Assembly: GCA_009926295.1 (NCBI GenBank) | Contig: RFPF01000012.1 | Location: 1 to 26,892, forward strand | From: Planctomycetia bacterium | Lineage (GTDB): Bacteria > Planctomycetota > Planctomycetia > Pirellulales > UBA1268 | Direction of reading: 5' to 3' | Length of the DNA stretch: 26,892 bases | Shown: positions 1-8,849 of the stretch, piece by piece | How the letters are laid out: each line of letters opens with the position of its first letter | Numbering within the stretch: the first letter of the stretch is position 1 | Translations under genes and position numbers: made by a program | Notes under the pieces: model-generated | The model's input: only the letters and a program-made list of their open reading frames with translations | Told to the model about the DNA's origin: nothing | The model's database searches: none

Positions 1-1745
1 GCGGCACCCGGTGCCGCAGGGTCGGCGGGAGGCCGAGCCAACGGCTGCCGCCGTCGGAGTCTGTCGAGCGCCTGAGGTGCTTGGACGTGGGCAGGATCAA
101 GCCGGATGGCCTCTCGCAGATGGCGTTCGGCCGCGTCGGCATCGCCCTGGGCGATCAGAAACTGCGCGAGGTTGTAGTGCCCCCCGGCAAAGGATGGATC
201 GAGCGCGATCGATCGCTCGAGTGCGCTGCGGGCGGCGGCGGTCCGCCCCAGCCGGGCGAGTGCGATGCCGAGGTTGGCGTGGCTCTGCGGTAGTTCCGGC
301 TCGGCCCGGATCGCGATGTCGAAGCATTCGGCCGCCTCGGCAGGTCGGCCCTGCGCCAGCAGGTGGAGGCCCAGGGCATTGGCCGAGTCGGAGCGTTGCG
401 GGTTGATGGCGAGGCCGGCTGCGAAGTAGCCGGCCGCCTCGTCCATGCGGCCTGACTCCGCGAGCGTCCAGGCGAGGTTGTCGAGGGCCCGGTCGTTCCG
501 CCGCGTGACCGCCACCGCCCGCCGCCACATGGTTTCCGTGTCGCTCCAGAAGCCGACCTGCCGACGGGCCGCTCCCGCGAGGCAGACGATCGCGACGCCC
601 ACCATGGCCCAGCCCGCGACCGCCGCCCTTCGGCGCTCCTCGGCCTCGAGGCCCGAGGCGGCTGCGAGCCTCCGTGCCACCGTAAAGCCGCCGAAGACCA
701 AGGCGATCGCGAGGCCGATGCCGGGTAGGTATGTGAAGCGGTCGGCCATTGAGTGACTGCCAACTTGCACGAGGCCGAGGACCGGGACGAGCATCCCGCA
801 AAACCAGAGCCAGCCGACGGGCACAGCCCGTTCCCGGCCCGCCGCGGCGATGGCGGCGGCCGTGACCGCGACCAGAGCCGCGGCGGCCCATGCCGCCCCG
901 GGCGAGAGCGCGGCGGTGTGGTCGTAGGGATAGAGGACGGCGAGGGAGGTGGGCCAGAACGAACTGCCCACGTATCCGGCCAGCGACAGCGCGGCGTTGC
1001 CCAGCCGCATCGCCCAGGGCAGCCGTTCGAGCGACGAGACCGCGTCGCCCTGGGCGAGGACCGTGACCACCGCCGAGACCACGACGGTGGCGAAGAGCGG
1101 CACCTTCTCGAGCAGGCAACGCCGCGGGCTGGTCGCGAGCCGGTCGAGCGGCCACCAGTCGAGCAGCAGGAGCACGCAGGGGAGCGTCACCAGCATCGGC
1201 TTCGACATCAGACCGGCCGCGACGAGCAGGCACACCGCCGCCAGCCGCAGCGGGCTGAAGGGCAGGCGGGCGTAGCGCTCGTACGCAAGCAGCGTGAGCA
1301 TGAAGAACAGGCCCGAGAGCACGTCCTTGCGTTCGGCCGCCCACGCGACCGACTCGACGCGGAGGGGATGCACCGCGAACACCGCCGCCACGACGAGGCT
1401 CTCCGACCAGCGGCCGGTGAGGCGGTCGAGGGCCACGAGAAGGAGCACGGCATTGGCGGCGTGCAGACCGACACTCACGAGATGGTGCCCGCCGGCCCAG
1501 AGGCCGAAGAGCGACACGTCGAGCATGTGGCTCAGCCACGTGAGCGGATGCCAGTTGCCCGAGTGGAACGCCGTGAACGCCCACACCAAACCACGCCACG
1601 TGAGCCCCTCGCGGACCGGGCTCTGGAGGATGTAGTGGTGGTCGTCGAAGGCTACGAAACCGTGCCCGACGGTCGGCCAATAGATCGCGGCGACGGCGGC
1701 CACGAGGGCGAGCGCGGCCGGCAGGGGGCGGCTCGCCGGCCCCAT
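1..1745 (-). CDS. TMTC-like polytopic GT-C protein with C-terminal TPRs (partial, 3' end missing)
   Basis: The gene reads leftward and is still open at base 1, so the C-terminus lies outside the window; 581 codons are visible. The N-terminal part is a multi-span membrane domain. It carries an acidic pair, FDDHHY (residues 33-38), in the first predicted external loop, as in GT-C glycosyltransferases, and the motif HPLRVESVAW (126-135) seen in TMTC/TPR-type O-mannosyltransferase relatives. From about residue 415 there are at least four TPR units, each ending in an A.NP/A.DP type turn. Known relatives transfer sugars from polyprenyl-phosphate donors on the outer membrane face; activity here is inferred. 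The ATG at 1745 is chosen; in-frame GTG codons at 1775 and 1781 are alternatives and none has a convincing ribosome binding site. It diverges from the glycosyltransferase at 1862 and resembles the genes at 5849-7864 and 18370-20208. Confidence 0.85.
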   Translation of the reverse strand, partial: MGPASRPLPAALALVAAVAAIYWPTVGHGFVAFDDHHYILQSPVREGLTWRGLVWAFTAFHSGNWHPLTWLSHMLDVSLFGLWAGGHHLVSVGLHAANAVLLLVALDRLTGRWSESLVVAAVFAVHPLRVESVAWAAERKDVLSGLFFMLTLLAYERYARLPFSPLRLAAVCLLVAAGLMSKPMLVTLPCVLLLLDWWPLDRLATSPRRCLLEKVPLFATVVVSAVVTVLAQGDAVSSLERLPWAMRLGNAALSLAGYVGSSFWPTSLAVLYPYDHTAALSPGAAWAAAALVAVTAAAIAAAGRERAVPVGWLWFCGMLVPVLGLVQVGSHSMADRFTYLPGIGLAIALVFGGFTVARRLAAASGLEAEERRRAAVAGWAMVGVAIVCLAGAARRQVGFWSDTETMWRRAVAVTRRNDRALDNLAWTLAESGRMDEAAGYFAAGLAINPQRSDSANALGLHLLAQGRPAEAAECFDIAIRAEPELPQSHANLGIALARLGRTAAARSALERSIALDPSFAGGHYNLAQFLIAQGDADAAERHLREAIRLDPAHVQAPQALDRLRRRQPLARPPADPAAPGA

Positions 1746-1861
1746 CCCATGCGCCGGCGTTCGGGCAGTCGTCACGCTCACGACTTGCTCACGTTCTCCG
1801 AATAATCTGCAAGGTGGATTTCCAGAGTCAGCATACCGTTCCAGCATCGAGGTCTGCCGCC
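1746..1861. promoter_or_regulatory. Divergent intergenic region between TPR membrane gene and glycosyltransferase
   Basis: These 116 bases separate two divergent genes and must hold the promoters of both unless transcription enters from outside. I see no convincing -35/-10 pair. The stretch is somewhat richer in A/T around 1799-1822 than its surroundings. Functional assignment is by position only. Confidence 0.4.
1849..1852 (+). promoter_or_regulatory. Ribosome binding site deciding the glycosyltransferase start
   Basis: GAGG lies nine bases before the ATG at 1862. The longer frame could begin at a GTG at 1814, but the sequence there has no such site, and the extra 16 residues precede the strand that opens the GT-A fold. 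This favours 1862. Confidence 0.55.
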
Positions 1862-2689
1862 ATGTTTCGCGACCGACGCGTCATCGTCGTGATGCCGGCC
1901 TACAACGCGGCGGCCACGCTGCGGCGGACCCATGCGGAAGTGCTGGCACAGGAGGGCATCGTCGACGAGGTGATCGTCGTGGACGATGCGGGCGGCGACG
2001 ATACGCTCGCCATTGCGGCCACCCTGCCGAAAACGATCGCCGTCCGACACGAGCACAACCTCGGCTACGGCGGCAACCAGAAGACCTGCTACCGTCTCGC
2101 CCTCGAGCGGGGCGCCGACATCGTGATCATGGTCCATCCAGACTTCCAGTACACCCCGATGCTGATCCCGGCGATGGCCTCGCTCATCGCCAACGGCGTG
2201 TACGAATGCGTGCTCGGTTCCCGGATCCTCGGCGGCCGGGCCCTCGCCGGCGGCATGCCGCTCTGGAAGTACGTCGCCAACCGGACGCTGACCTGGGCGG
2301 AAAACCTGCTGCTCAACGCCAACCTCTCGGAGTACCACACCGGCTACCGGGCCTTCTCGCGGAGCCTGCTCGAGCGGGTGCCGTTCGAAAACAACTCCAA
2401 CGGCTTCGTGTTCGACAACCAGATCCTCGCCCAGATCCACTGGCTCGGCTACACGATCGCCGAGGTCTCCTGCCCCACGAAATACTTCAAGGAAGCCTCG
2501 TCGATCAATTTCGCCAGCAGTTGCAGCTATGGTCTGGGCTGCCTTGCCACAGGGCTGCACTACCGGCTGGCCCGCTGGGGGCTCGTGGACGACGCCTTCT
2601 TCAGGCCCAAGCCGGCGTCGGCTCACCCGCCTGAGAGGCCGGTCTCTGGCCCGCCGGCCACGCCCCATCTGGAGCCGACGCTTCGATGA
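1862..2689 (+). CDS. Family 2 glycosyltransferase, dolichol-phosphate-mannose-synthase-like
   Basis: This is a 275-residue GT-A fold enzyme that should move a sugar from a nucleotide-sugar donor onto a lipid phosphate or glycan acceptor at the cytoplasmic face. Visible motifs are VIVVMPAYNAA (7-17), the nucleotide-binding VIVVDDAGGDDT (37-48), HPDFQYTP (92-99) in the place of the metal-binding DxD region, and a conserved later segment YHTGYRAFSRSLLE. There are no clear membrane spans, unlike GtrB-type members, so it is probably soluble or peripheral. It heads a three-gene operon: its TGA overlaps the next ATG (ATGA at 2686-2689). With the GT-C-like gene two places downstream it could make the polyprenyl-phosphate sugar which that enzyme uses; this is inference. 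Confidence in the family is high, in the sugar none. Confidence 0.9.
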   Translation: MFRDRRVIVVMPAYNAAATLRRTHAEVLAQEGIVDEVIVVDDAGGDDTLAIAATLPKTIAVRHEHNLGYGGNQKTCYRLALERGADIVIMVHPDFQYTPMLIPAMASLIANGVYECVLGSRILGGRALAGGMPLWKYVANRTLTWAENLLLNANLSEYHTGYRAFSRSLLERVPFENNSNGFVFDNQILAQIHWLGYTIAEVSCPTKYFKEASSINFASSCSYGLGCLATGLHYRLARWGLVDDAFFRPKPASAHPPERPVSGPPATPHLEPTLR

Positions 2690-3552
2690 TCGACGCCGCC
2701 GCATCGCCGCCCGCAGCCGGGGCATCGAATCTGGATTGGGACGCGCTCGACCGCGAGTTACCCACCCTCGCCGCCCGGTACGTCACGGCTGATCCCTACC
2801 CGCACGTCGCGATCGGCGACTTCCTCGCCCCCGGCGTCGCCGCCCGGCTGGCGGCAGACTTCCCTCCGCCGACCGGCAGCGCCTGGATCAACTACAAGCA
2901 CGTCAACGAGCACAAGTTCGGCCAGACGAAGCGGGCGTTGTTCCCCGACTCGATCGGCCAGGTGATCGACGAGCTTAATTCGCCGCGGTTCGTGGCGTGG
3001 CTGTCGCGGCTGACGGGGATCGAGGGCCTGTTGCCCGATCCTTCGCTCGAGGGCGGCGGCATGCATCAGACGCCGGCCGGCGGCTTTTTGAACGTGCATG
3101 CCGACTTCACCATGCATCACCATCGGCCCACGTGGCGGCGGCGGTGCAACCTGATCGTCTACCTCAACCCGGAGTGGCACGACGAGTGGGGCGGCGCGAT
3201 CGAACTCTGGGACGAGGCGATGACGCGGCCGGTCGTGCGGGTGCCGCCCGTGCTCAACCAGGCCGTGATCTTCAACACCACCGAGACGACCTACCACGGC
3301 TACCCCGACCCGATCCGCTGCCCACCGGACGTGACGCGGCGGAGCATCGCGCTCTACTACTTTACCGACGAGCCGGCGGGCGGCGCTCCGCGGGCCACGA
3401 ACTACAAGGCGCGTCCTTCCGACTCCCTCGGCCGTCGGTTCGCAATCTGGGCCGACGCCACGGCCGTGGCGGTGTACTCGAGGATCAAGCGCAGGCTCGG
3501 CCTCTCCGATGACTTCGCCAGCCGGTTGCTGAGCCGGTTGTCGCGGCGGTGA
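2686..3552 (+). CDS. 2-oxoglutarate/Fe(II)-dependent oxygenase, prolyl-4-hydroxylase-like
   Basis: This 288-residue protein belongs to the 2OG-Fe(II) dioxygenases (Tpa1/P4H-like). The iron ligands are readable: H138 and D140 in NVHADF, and H204 in TTYHGYP. An arginine in TRRSIALYY (R218/R219) is placed to bind 2-oxoglutarate. The double-stranded beta-helix core is covered by roughly residues 125-228; the N-terminal opening PYPHVAIGDFL is also typical of the group. The family hydroxylates proline or other residues, and some members act on small molecules, using O2 and releasing succinate and CO2. It overlaps both neighbours by 4 bases (ATGA at 2686, GTGA at 3549), so it is translated with a glycosyltransferase and a GT39-like protein. 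The likely role is modification of a glycan, its lipid carrier or an acceptor protein, which is inference. Confidence 0.85.
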   Translation: MIDAAASPPAAGASNLDWDALDRELPTLAARYVTADPYPHVAIGDFLAPGVAARLAADFPPPTGSAWINYKHVNEHKFGQTKRALFPDSIGQVIDELNSPRFVAWLSRLTGIEGLLPDPSLEGGGMHQTPAGGFLNVHADFTMHHHRPTWRRRCNLIVYLNPEWHDEWGGAIELWDEAMTRPVVRVPPVLNQAVIFNTTETTYHGYPDPIRCPPDVTRRSIALYYFTDEPAGGAPRATNYKARPSDSLGRRFAIWADATAVAVYSRIKRRLGLSDDFASRLLSRLSRR

Positions 3553-5792
3553 CGGCGGCCGGGGGCGATCCACGTCCGACGGTCGTCGGCCGCGTTCCGG
3601 GGGCCGCGGCCCGCGTGTTCTTGCTCAAACCGCTCGTGCCCGCGACCTCGCTGATCGTCCTCCTGCTCGGGGTCGGCATCGGGCTGCGGCTGCATCGGCT
3701 GGCCGAGCAGTTTCTGCTCGACGACGAGTTTCACGCGCTCATGGCCGCCGCGCGGCATCCGCTCGGCCATCTCGCCAGCCACTTCCTGTTCGCGGCCAAC
3801 AGCATCCCGGTGAACCTCTACTCGCGCTGGCTCCTCGATGGCTGGGGCTGGAACGAGATGGTGCTGCGACTGCCGTCGGCTGTGGCTGGCATCGGCCTGC
3901 TCGTCGCCGTCTGGCAGTTCGCTCGGCGGCGCCAATCAGGCGCGGAACGAGCGCTGATCGTGGGGCTGATCGCGATCGCGCCGCTTCTCGTCTATTATTC
4001 GCGGATCACCCGGCCGTATGCGTTGCTCGCGTGGCTCTCGTTCGTCAATACGGCTGCGGCGCACCGGATGCTCACCGAATCCCACGCCGCCGGCCGGGCG
4101 CGAGTCGCGGTGGCAGTCGCCTGGGGACTGTCCGGCGGACTCGCCGTATGGTCCCACCAGGTAGCGGTGTTCGCGGTGGCCGCCAACGGCCTCGTGCTCC
4201 TGGGCGACGTGCTCTGGCGGCGCGGGCCTCGAAGGGCGGCGGCCAGCCGCGAGACCGCGATTGGTTTCGTCACTCTCGTCCTGACGGCCGCGACGCTCGT
4301 TGGGCCGGCGGTCATCAACTCTGCCGGCGGCTTCTCGGCGGCCTACCGCAGCAGCGATAGTTTCAGCCTGCAGACGCTGCAGGGATTTCTTGAACTCGCA
4401 CTGGGGACCGGCCGAACCATCCCCCTCGTCGTATGCGGGGGGGCCTTGGTCTGGGGCGCAGTCCGTTCATGGTGGCATGACCGTTGGTGGTTAACGCTGC
4501 TCGCGGTGCAGGCCGTCGTCTGTTTCGGGGCTCTGGCGATCGTGCGGGCGCCCGATCTCTACGCCTCGATCGTGCTCGCGCGCTACGCCCTCCCGATCGT
4601 GCCACTGCTCATCGTCACCGCCGCGATGGGGTGGGCCGACGCCATCGACCGGCTGACCGGGCGGATCGCCGACCGTGGACTGCTTTCGCCCGCGGCGTCC
4701 GTGGCGGTTCTCCTCGTAACGGCGGCCGTCGTGGCCTGGGGGCCCTTGCCGGCGATGCTCGGCCACGGAGGGAACTTCATGCACCATGCCGCCTGGCAGG
4801 AGACCTATCGTCACGACTCGACGCGGGCGTTCGGGAACGTTCATCGCCCCGCGATGGGACTCACCGCGGACACGCTGTCGAAGTTCTACACCCGCGTCGC
4901 CGCGACCGGCGCAGACGCCGCGGCGGGGATGATCGAGTATCCCTTTCCACTCGGCCACAACTGGTGCGTGTCCGCGTTCGCGCAGCAGCACCACGGGCGG
5001 CCGGTCTGGGGCGGCTATGTCGGGAATCCGGAACTCGTCGACCCATCACTCGACTTCGTCCGCGGTCTTGCCACGCCCGGCACGCTGGCCCGGGCGGTTG
5101 CGCGGCCGGTGCAGTTCCGGTTTCGACGGTTCGTCGATCTCCGCGATTCGGCAGCGCTGCGGGCCACGCAGGCCAGATATCTCGTGATCCATCTCCACCC
5201 CGTGTGTGAGCCGCGTGGTGCGTCGGCATGCGCCGGCGGCACGGACTACGCCGAGACCGACGCCGTGTGGCTGAAGCGGCTGGCTGATTCGCTCGAGGAG
5301 CAGCTCGGCGAGCCGACTCACGCCGACGAATGGCTGCGGGTGTTCGACCTGCGAACGCTGAGTGGCGATCTCGTGATCCCGACCGCCAATGCCACGAGTC
5401 TGAGGAACCAGGCCATGCGGGCCGTTGGCTTGTGGGAGAAACGTTCCCTGCTCGAGCAGGCAGCTGTCGTGAGCCCCGACGACCCGCGGGTATGGCTCGA
5501 CCTGGGCATCCTTCTGCTGGCAGAGGAAAACTATCCGCGCGCGCTCGCGATGTTCGAATCAGCGTTGGCGAAGGCCGTGGATGGGAACGGGCCGGACGAC
5601 CTCCTGGCGACGGCGCATGATGGCTGCGGTGTCGCCTGCTTTCACGTCGGTCGTCTCGGCGATGCGGAGCAGCACTTCGAGGCCGCGCTCCGCCGTCGTC
5701 CCGGTGACCCGGTGCTCGAGCGGCGCCTCGGCCGCGTTCGCCAACTCCGCTCCGGTGGAACATCCGGCCGCGAACCGCCCCCCGTCCCTTGA
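3549..5792 (+). CDS. GT39-like polytopic membrane glycosyltransferase with C-terminal TPR
   Basis: The protein has 747 residues with a GTG start in a GTGA overlap with the oxygenase stop. Residues of about 30-400 contain many hydrophobic spans. The first external loop carries LLDDEFHAL, the acidic motif typical of GT-C enzymes of the ArnT/PMT type, followed by a conserved VYYSRITRPYAL stretch also common in that superfamily. A soluble region of about 230 residues follows. The end (about 630-735) forms two to three TPR-like helical pairs, for example WLDLGILLLAEENYPRALAM. GT-C enzymes use polyprenyl-phosphate sugars on the periplasmic face. The donor could come from the family 2 enzyme at the head of this operon. 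It lacks the HP..VESVAW motif of the other three TPR membrane proteins here and so belongs to a different subfamily. Confidence 0.82.
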   Translation: MTAAGGDPRPTVVGRVPGAAARVFLLKPLVPATSLIVLLLGVGIGLRLHRLAEQFLLDDEFHALMAAARHPLGHLASHFLFAANSIPVNLYSRWLLDGWGWNEMVLRLPSAVAGIGLLVAVWQFARRRQSGAERALIVGLIAIAPLLVYYSRITRPYALLAWLSFVNTAAAHRMLTESHAAGRARVAVAVAWGLSGGLAVWSHQVAVFAVAANGLVLLGDVLWRRGPRRAAASRETAIGFVTLVLTAATLVGPAVINSAGGFSAAYRSSDSFSLQTLQGFLELALGTGRTIPLVVCGGALVWGAVRSWWHDRWWLTLLAVQAVVCFGALAIVRAPDLYASIVLARYALPIVPLLIVTAAMGWADAIDRLTGRIADRGLLSPAASVAVLLVTAAVVAWGPLPAMLGHGGNFMHHAAWQETYRHDSTRAFGNVHRPAMGLTADTLSKFYTRVAATGADAAAGMIEYPFPLGHNWCVSAFAQQHHGRPVWGGYVGNPELVDPSLDFVRGLATPGTLARAVARPVQFRFRRFVDLRDSAALRATQARYLVIHLHPVCEPRGASACAGGTDYAETDAVWLKRLADSLEEQLGEPTHADEWLRVFDLRTLSGDLVIPTANATSLRNQAMRAVGLWEKRSLLEQAAVVSPDDPRVWLDLGILLLAEENYPRALAMFESALAKAVDGNGPDDLLATAHDGCGVACFHVGRLGDAEQHFEAALRRRPGDPVLERRLGRVRQLRSGGTSGREPPPVP

Positions 5793-5809
5793 ACCGCGTG
5801 GCACACTTG

Positions 5810-5864
5810 CGCGGAGAGTTTTCCTTCCACGTCGCGTTCGAAGCCCCTTCAGTTCCTCTCCGCG
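5810..5864. repeat. Inverted repeat at a convergent gene junction
   Basis: CGCGGAGAG at 5810-5818 is the exact reverse complement of CTCTCCGCG at 5856-5864, with a 37-base loop. It lies just after the stop of the plus-strand gene and overlaps the last codons of the minus-strand gene. The loop is long and there is no U-tract, so a bidirectional terminator is possible but weakly supported. Confidence 0.3.
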
Positions 5865-7864
5865 TGTCCTTTGGAGGACCCCTGACGTGGCCCGACGGGG
5901 TCGCCGAGTCGCTCGAGCAGGCGGGCCGCCGCCTCGTGGGAGGGTTCCGCCTCGAGAATCGGCTCGAGTGTCGCCCGGGCGGCGTCGGCGAGGCCGAGGT
6001 CGGCGAGGGTTTCCGCGTGGGCGAGGCGGGTGTCGATGGCGTGAGGCTCGATGCGGAGGGCGGCCTGGAAGTGTTTCGCGGCGAACTCCGTCTCGCCGCG
6101 CCGCCGTGCGATCCGCCCGGCTTCGTGATGGGCGCGGGCGGCGGCGAACGTGCCCGGATACCGCGCTACCACGTCCGCACAGGCTGCATAGAGGGCCTGC
6201 TCGTCGCTGCCCGAGGCCGATCGCGCAGTGGCGAGGAGGACGCTGCCCCCCGCCTCGGCGTCGCCCGGCAGCCCCGCGAGCGCAACGGCCGCCATGCGAG
6301 CGGCCGTCGCCTCGTCTCCCGCGAGCGTCGCGATCTTGCCGCGCAGGTCGTACAGCGCCGCCACCGCCTCGGGAGCAAGGTGCCGGTGCGGAAAGTGCGG
6401 TGCGGCCAGCAGGGCATCGAGTTCCGCTGCGGCTTCCCGCAACCGTCCTGCACGAAAGGCGCGCAGCGCCGTCAGGCCGCGCAGGTTTGTCTCGGCGACG
6501 GCGGTCGCCGCCGACTGCCCGTCGATCCGGAGGACCTCGCGGTAGCAGTCGAGCGCCGCTGCATCGTCGCCACGATCGCGCAGGATGGCGCCGAGGTTGT
6601 TGTGGGCGAGTTCGCTGTCGGGGTTGCGGCAGAGCGTGTCCCGCCAGAGCGTCTCGGCATCGACGTACACCGCCGCGCGGGTGCGTGCTGCGTCGGCGAG
6701 GACGGCCGTGGCCACGAGGGCCACCGCCCCCGTCGCACACCTCCAGGCGATCGCGGCGGTGGCGCGGCTCACGGCGAGCCGGACGGCGATTCGTTCCGCG
6801 GCCACGGCCAGCGGATGGACCACCAGGGCGAGGAGCCCGGGCAGCGACTGGTATTGGTAGTGATCCGCAACCGGCGCGTACGAGAGGAAATAGATGTCCA
6901 CGAGACCGGTGGAGGGTGCGAGCATGATCAGATACCAGCCGAGCCCCGCCAGCGGCACCCGGGCCCAGGTCCGCGCTCCCGGGGCGAGGATGCCGAGCAC
7001 GGCCAGCCAGGCGAGGTCCGGAAGCCAGCCGCCGAGCGTCGTGGGATCGCATTGCCACCGCGGGTAGACGAAGCACAGGTCCGTCGGCACGAGGGCCTTT
7101 TCCAGGTATGCCCACGCCGCGGCGCCCATTCCGGCGATGCGTTCGGCGGTGCCGCGGTCGTGAACCACGCCGGTGTGGTGGGCGGCGTTGCACGCGATCG
7201 TGAGCAGCCCGCCTGCGAGCGAGGCGAGGAAGAAAGGCACCGTGCGGAGCAGGTCGGCGCGGCGGGGGACGCGCCTGAGCGACTCGTATCCGACGAGGGC
7301 GATGGGAAAGGCCACGACCGACGTCTTCGCGAGGAGTGCAAGCGAAAACGCCCCCAGGGCCAACGTGTCCTGCGCGGTCCAGGCTTCAGGGCTCGAGCGC
7401 CCCCGGACGTAGAGCAGCGTTGCCGCGAAAAGCAGGGCCGTGGCGAGGAGCGTTTTCTGCTGCGAAATCCAGGCCACGCTCTCCACGTTGACGGGATGGG
7501 CGACGAACAAAAGGGCGACGAGCCACCATCCCCGTGCCCCGAGGTGACGCAGGACGGCCGCCACGAGCAACGCTGCGGCCACGTGCAGAAAAATATTGAC
7601 GAGGTGGTAGCCGCGCGGCACGTCGCCCCACAGCCGCCACTCGAGCCAGAAGGCGGAGTAGGTCAGCGGCCAGTAGTCGGGGGCCGAGAAGGACGACCAG
7701 ATCGCCCACAGACCCCGGAGATTCCCGTTGAGGGGATTGTGCGTAAGGAAATCGTTGTCATCCCAGATGAAGCCCCCGTCGATGGCCGGCCGATAGACGA
7801 AGGCCGCGACGGCCGCCAGGCCCAGGCCTACGATCAGGAATAATCGGAGGTGCCTACCCGACAT
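5849..7864 (-). CDS. TMTC-like polytopic GT-C protein with C-terminal TPRs
   Basis: This 671-residue protein has the same plan as the gene at the left edge. An N-terminal span (about 7-27) is followed by the acidic loop GFIWDDNDFL (31-40) and the motif HPVNVESVAWI (123-133). More spans follow to about residue 390, then helical repeats to the end, with clear TPR units near NNLGAILRDRGDDAAALDCY and AAKHFQAALRIEP. By family analogy it would be a membrane-bound sugar transferase or a TPR scaffold of the envelope; no activity can be read directly. Its ATG at 7864 lies inside the end of the upstream ABC permease gene (11-base overlap), so the two are co-translated. That ties a glycosylation-type protein to an ABC transport protein. 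It converges on the gene ending at 5792. Confidence 0.85.
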   Translation of the reverse strand: MSGRHLRLFLIVGLGLAAVAAFVYRPAIDGGFIWDDNDFLTHNPLNGNLRGLWAIWSSFSAPDYWPLTYSAFWLEWRLWGDVPRGYHLVNIFLHVAAALLVAAVLRHLGARGWWLVALLFVAHPVNVESVAWISQQKTLLATALLFAATLLYVRGRSSPEAWTAQDTLALGAFSLALLAKTSVVAFPIALVGYESLRRVPRRADLLRTVPFFLASLAGGLLTIACNAAHHTGVVHDRGTAERIAGMGAAAWAYLEKALVPTDLCFVYPRWQCDPTTLGGWLPDLAWLAVLGILAPGARTWARVPLAGLGWYLIMLAPSTGLVDIYFLSYAPVADHYQYQSLPGLLALVVHPLAVAAERIAVRLAVSRATAAIAWRCATGAVALVATAVLADAARTRAAVYVDAETLWRDTLCRNPDSELAHNNLGAILRDRGDDAAALDCYREVLRIDGQSAATAVAETNLRGLTALRAFRAGRLREAAAELDALLAAPHFPHRHLAPEAVAALYDLRGKIATLAGDEATAARMAAVALAGLPGDAEAGGSVLLATARSASGSDEQALYAACADVVARYPGTFAAARAHHEAGRIARRRGETEFAAKHFQAALRIEPHAIDTRLAHAETLADLGLADAARATLEPILEAEPSHEAAARLLERLGDPVGPRQGSSKGHAERN

Positions 7865-8849
7865 CGCGGCCCTGGAAGAGCAGCACCGCGAGGCTCATGA
7901 TCGCTCCGACGAGGAGCGCCGCATAGAGGCTCACGGTGCCGAAGTAGGCCAGCGTCATGGGGTGGCCCTGCGTGAGCGCATCGGCCGACCAGAAAAATTG
8001 CATGTTCGGGATCGCCGCGTAGAGCGGCCAGGCCAGCGTCCGGGCCAGCCGGGCGGGCCCCCCGTCGCGCGAGGATGCGACGAGCGTGCCCAGGAAATAC
8101 TCGCTCACCAGGCCGACGAGAAACGCGCCCAGGCAGACGGCGAGCGTCATCACCTGCCCGAGCCTCGTGGAGGCGGCGATCGCCACGGCCGCGAGCACGA
8201 GCACGGCCTGGAAGACGAGGGCGATCGCCATCATCAACTGGCCGTTCCACTCGACCAGCGGATTCTGGAACTCCCAGTCGCGGGAAATGCAGGCCACGAC
8301 GCCCAGTGCGAGCGACATCGCCACGGCGAGGCTCACGGCGAACAGGCTCGGGAACGGCTTCCGATAGAGATAGTTGGCCAGGCCAGAGACGAGCAGGGCC
8401 AGCCCCCCGAAGAGGAGCCCGAAGAGCAGGACGGGCAGGTCGAACGTGTCCTCCATCCGCACGCCCGCCTGCACCCGGTGGCGCACCGCCAGGAGAAACA
8501 CGGCCACGAGCGACCAGAAACCGAGCGCGATCGCGGCCGACACCCCGAGATACTTGCCGACGACGAGCGTGGCCCGGGCGACGGGCTTGCTGACCACCGT
8601 CAGCACCGTCTTGTTCTCGATTTCGCGGGAGAGCACGCCCGTCGCGTTGAACGCCGCGAGCAGGATGCCGATCAGAAACAGCGTGCTCAAGCCCAGGTCG
8701 ATGAGCAGCTTGTTGTCGTCCTCGAAGGCGAACGCGGCGAGGTTGACGTTGAGCACCAGCGCAAGGATGCCCGTGCCGAGCAGCACGACGAAGACAGGCT
8801 GCCGGATCGACTCGAGCAGGGCGTTGCGGGCGACGGCGTACAGGGGCAT
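7854..8849 (-). CDS. ABC-2-type transporter permease
   Basis: This 331-residue integral membrane protein has about seven or eight predicted spans (for example 18-42, 50-70, 103-122, 138-158, 170-188, 205-227, 233-255, 303-325). After the second span it carries the hallmark region of ABC-2 permeases, with SREIENKTVLTVVSKPVAR (74-92) followed by GKYLG (98-102). This is the cytoplasmic coupling segment that meets the ATPase. No ATPase is encoded on this strand; the nearest is at 13321-14349 in the divergent operon, whose own permease has the same signature. It overlaps the following TPR membrane gene by 11 bases. Substrate unknown. The ATG at 8849 fits the first hydrophobic segment, although no strong ribosome binding site is visible. 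Confidence 0.88.
   Translation of the reverse strand: MPLYAVARNALLESIRQPVFVVLLGTGILALVLNVNLAAFAFEDDNKLLIDLGLSTLFLIGILLAAFNATGVLSREIENKTVLTVVSKPVARATLVVGKYLGVSAAIALGFWSLVAVFLLAVRHRVQAGVRMEDTFDLPVLLFGLLFGGLALLVSGLANYLYRKPFPSLFAVSLAVAMSLALGVVACISRDWEFQNPLVEWNGQLMMAIALVFQAVLVLAAVAIAASTRLGQVMTLAVCLGAFLVGLVSEYFLGTLVASSRDGGPARLARTLAWPLYAAIPNMQFFWSADALTQGHPMTLAYFGTVSLYAALLVGAIMSLAVLLFQGRDVG

Noticed and set aside
97..1680. Long open frame on the minus strand within the first gene
   Set aside because: It is an Arg/Pro/Gly/His-rich shadow. The third minus frame gives a coherent membrane/TPR protein through the same bases and stays open to base 1.
5810..5864. Strong intrinsic terminator between the convergent genes
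   Set aside because: The stem is perfect over 9 bp, but the loop is 37 bases and there is no U-tract. It is kept only as an inverted repeat.
5789..7843. 684-codon open frame on the plus strand
   Set aside because: Antisense shadow of the TMTC-like gene. Its composition is Arg/Gly/Glu/His-rich without domains, while the minus strand shows clear spans and TPRs.
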